This document shows, piece by piece, positions 5,067-6,724 of a stretch of 6,724 nucleotides of DNA (position 1 is its first letter; the number at the start of each line of letters is the position of its first letter). Source of the stretch: Deltaproteobacteria bacterium UBA2385 (GTDB taxonomy: Bacteria > Myxococcota_A > UBA796 > UBA2385). Position numbers and translations under genes: made by a program. Below the pieces are notes generated by a model. That model did no database searches and was not told the origin of the DNA. It saw only the letters and a program-made list of their open reading frames with translations. The DNA lies in the NCBI GenBank assembly GCA_002343455.1, contig DDSR01000386.1, positions 1-6,724 of the forward strand, read 5' to 3'.

Positions 5067-6724
5067 ATGCCCCCCCCCGACGCCCAGAACCCCGAGCAGC
5101 TCGCCCGTCGCCAGATCGACGCGATGCTGCTCGCCGCCGGCTGGGACGTGCAAGACCGCTCCGCGATGAACCTCGGCGCCGCCCCAGGCGTCGCCATCCG
5201 CGAGTTCCAGACCCACGCCGGCCCCGCTGACTACCTCTTGTTCCTGGGCAACCTGCTCGTCGGCGTCGTCGAGGCCAAGAAGGCCGGCGTCACCCTGTCC
5301 AGCGTTGAGGCCCAGACCCTCGCTTATGCCGAGAGGGCCCCCAAGCCCTTGCAGGTGCCCGTCCGCCCGCTGCCCTTCCTCTACGAGAGCACCGGCGTCG
5401 AGACCTGGTTCACCAACGGCCTGGACCCCGATCCCACCGCCCGCCGCGTGTTCTCCTTCCACCGCCCCGAGACCCTGGGAGTCTGGCTGGACGCTGAGCT
5501 CGACCGCCGCCAGGGCAAGCCGGGCGCCCTGCCCGCCCCCACCCTGAAGGGCCGGATGCGCCTGGCCTCGCCGCTCAACGCCGCGCGCATGTGGCCGGCC
5601 CAGATCCGCGCCGTGGAGAATCTGGAAGGCAGCTTCCGCGACGGCCGGCACCGGGCGCTCATCCAGATGGCCACCGGCGCGGGGAAGACCTTCACCGCGA
5701 TCTCGGCCGTCTACCGCCTGCTGAAGGAGGGGCGCGCCCGGCGCGTGTTGTTCCTGGTCGACCGCGGCAACCTGGGCAAGCAGGCCCTGACGGAGTTCGA
5801 GGCCTACACCACGCCCGACGACGGCCGGAAGTTCACCGAGCTGTACACGGTGACGCGCCTGACCCACAACAAGATCGACCCGGTCAACAAGGTCGTCATC
5901 ACCACCATCCAGCGGCTCTACTCCATCCTGCGCGGCGACGAGTCCTTCGACGACGAGCTGGAGGAAGGCTCGGCCTTCACCGGCAGCGGCTCGGCCCTGG
6001 TCCGCGAGCCGCCGCCGGTCGCCTACAGCCCCTTCCTGCCGCCCGAGTTCTTCGACGTCATCGTGGTCGACGAGTGCCACCGCTCGATCTACGCCCTGTG
6101 GCGCCAGGTGCTGGAGTACTTCGACGCCACCCTGGTGGGCCTCACCGCCACGCCGGCGAAACACACCTACGCCTTCTTCCACAAGAACGTCGTCAGCGAG
6201 TACACGCACACCCACGCCGTGCGCGACGGTGTCAACGTGCCCTTCCAGGTCTACGAGATCCGCACCCGCGTCACCGAGGGCGGGGCGGTGCTCGTCGCCG
6301 AGCCCGACACGGTCGTCGGCAAGCGCGACCGCCAGACCCGGCAGGTCCGCTGGCAGGCGCTCGACGAGGACCTGACCTACACCGCGTCCCAGGTGGACCG
6401 AAGCGTCGTCGTGCCCGACCAGCTCCGCACCGTGGTCCGCGAGCTGAAGGCCCGGATGTTCACCGAGATCTTCCCTGGCCGCACCGAGATCCCCAAGACC
6501 CTGATCTTCGCCAAGTCCGACGACCACGCCGAGGACATCCTGCGCATCCTGCGCGAGGAGTGGCCCCTGAGCAACCAGGCCGCGGTCAAGGTGACCTACA
6601 AGCCCGAGCGGCAGGAGGGCGACCTGGCGCGGCGGGGGGCGTCGCACAAGCCCGACGAGCTGATCCAGGCCTTCCGCAACAGCTACCACCCCCGCGTGGC
6701 CGTCACCGTCGACATGATCGCCAC
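5067..6724 (+). CDS. hsdR: Type I restriction enzyme R subunit (EcoEI/type IB-like), 5' part
   Basis: The first 552 codons of an open frame that runs off the right edge; full-length relatives are roughly 800-1000 residues. HsdR is the ATP-driven translocase and nuclease subunit of a type I restriction-modification complex that cuts unmodified foreign DNA. The N-terminal nuclease domain shows D55 and E69-A-K71 (GVVEAKKAG), a full PD-(D/E)xK site. The superfamily 2 helicase core follows: Walker A ATGAGKT (202-208), LFLVDRGNLGKQAL, Walker B VVDECH (333-338), motif III LTATP (359-363), and late RecA-like segments PKTLIFAKSDDHAEDI and RNSYHPRVAVTVDMIA. All match EcoEI-type HsdR. No frameshift is seen. 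ATG 5067-5069 has GGAG 14 nt upstream, a rather long gap. Nine C's follow the start codon. hsdM and hsdS are not in the window and probably lie downstream. Confidence 0.95.
   Translation, partial: MPPPDAQNPEQLARRQIDAMLLAAGWDVQDRSAMNLGAAPGVAIREFQTHAGPADYLLFLGNLLVGVVEAKKAGVTLSSVEAQTLAYAERAPKPLQVPVRPLPFLYESTGVETWFTNGLDPDPTARRVFSFHRPETLGVWLDAELDRRQGKPGALPAPTLKGRMRLASPLNAARMWPAQIRAVENLEGSFRDGRHRALIQMATGAGKTFTAISAVYRLLKEGRARRVLFLVDRGNLGKQALTEFEAYTTPDDGRKFTELYTVTRLTHNKIDPVNKVVITTIQRLYSILRGDESFDDELEEGSAFTGSGSALVREPPPVAYSPFLPPEFFDVIVVDECHRSIYALWRQVLEYFDATLVGLTATPAKHTYAFFHKNVVSEYTHTHAVRDGVNVPFQVYEIRTRVTEGGAVLVAEPDTVVGKRDRQTRQVRWQALDEDLTYTASQVDRSVVVPDQLRTVVRELKARMFTEIFPGRTEIPKTLIFAKSDDHAEDILRILREEWPLSNQAAVKVTYKPERQEGDLARRGASHKPDELIQAFRNSYHPRVAVTVDMIA
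5070..5078 (+). repeat. Run of nine C's directly after the hsdR start codon
   Basis: Positions 5070-5078 are nine consecutive C's, read as three proline codons right after the ATG. A gain or loss of one C would shift the whole hsdR frame, so this is a candidate slippage site. In-frame length here is ON. The next in-frame ATG downstream is at 5124-5126. Confidence 0.6.

Noticed and set aside
4875..6689. Long minus-strand open frame of 604 codons opposite hsdR
   Set aside because: It is rich in Gly, Ala, Val, Leu and Asp with no domain, and mirrors a strongly supported HsdR frame on the other strand; high GC makes such shadows common.

Overview
The window is very G+C-rich, with coding third positions almost all G or C. 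It reads like a chromosomal segment of a high-GC bacterium. The tandem cyclic-nucleotide-binding proteins and a one-piece tmRNA fit, but do not prove, a myxobacterial or related deltaproteobacterial lineage. Taxonomy is inference only.

Left part, about 125-1770: ordinary chromosomal genes. A two-gene minus-strand operon encodes two small proteins that are each essentially one cyclic-nucleotide-binding (CNB) domain with no DNA-binding domain. They are joined by an ATGA stop/start overlap. Divergent from them is ssrA (tmRNA, 1395-1770), recognised from its paired acceptor stem with G3-U70, its T arm, the terminal CCA and an internal reading frame for the tag (A)ANNNKHFALAA. A strong hairpin follows it.

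Right part, about 1771-6724: accessory, defence-type DNA beginning just after the 3' end of ssrA, a classic integration site for genomic islands. In order it holds: a minus-strand AbiEi/AbiEii-like type IV toxin-antitoxin pair (antitoxin 2684-3700, nucleotidyltransferase toxin 1870-2700); a small helix-turn-helix protein upstream of them; a three-copy array of exactly 51-bp-period repeats rich in palindromes (4099-4228); a small unrecognised plus-strand gene (4352-4675); a degraded-looking spacer with an AT-rich patch; and the 5' part of a type I restriction subunit gene (hsdR, EcoEI/type IB-like) running off the right edge. Nine consecutive C's follow the hsdR start codon. No integrase, hsdM or hsdS is visible here.

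How the parts may work together: the toxin-antitoxin pair and the restriction enzyme are both anti-phage or island-stabilising functions, so the right part is best read as the edge of a defence island at ssrA. The less familiar parts are the 51-bp repeat array with its neighbouring HTH gene, the nuclease-like N-terminal segment of the antitoxin, and the poly-C tract at the hsdR start.
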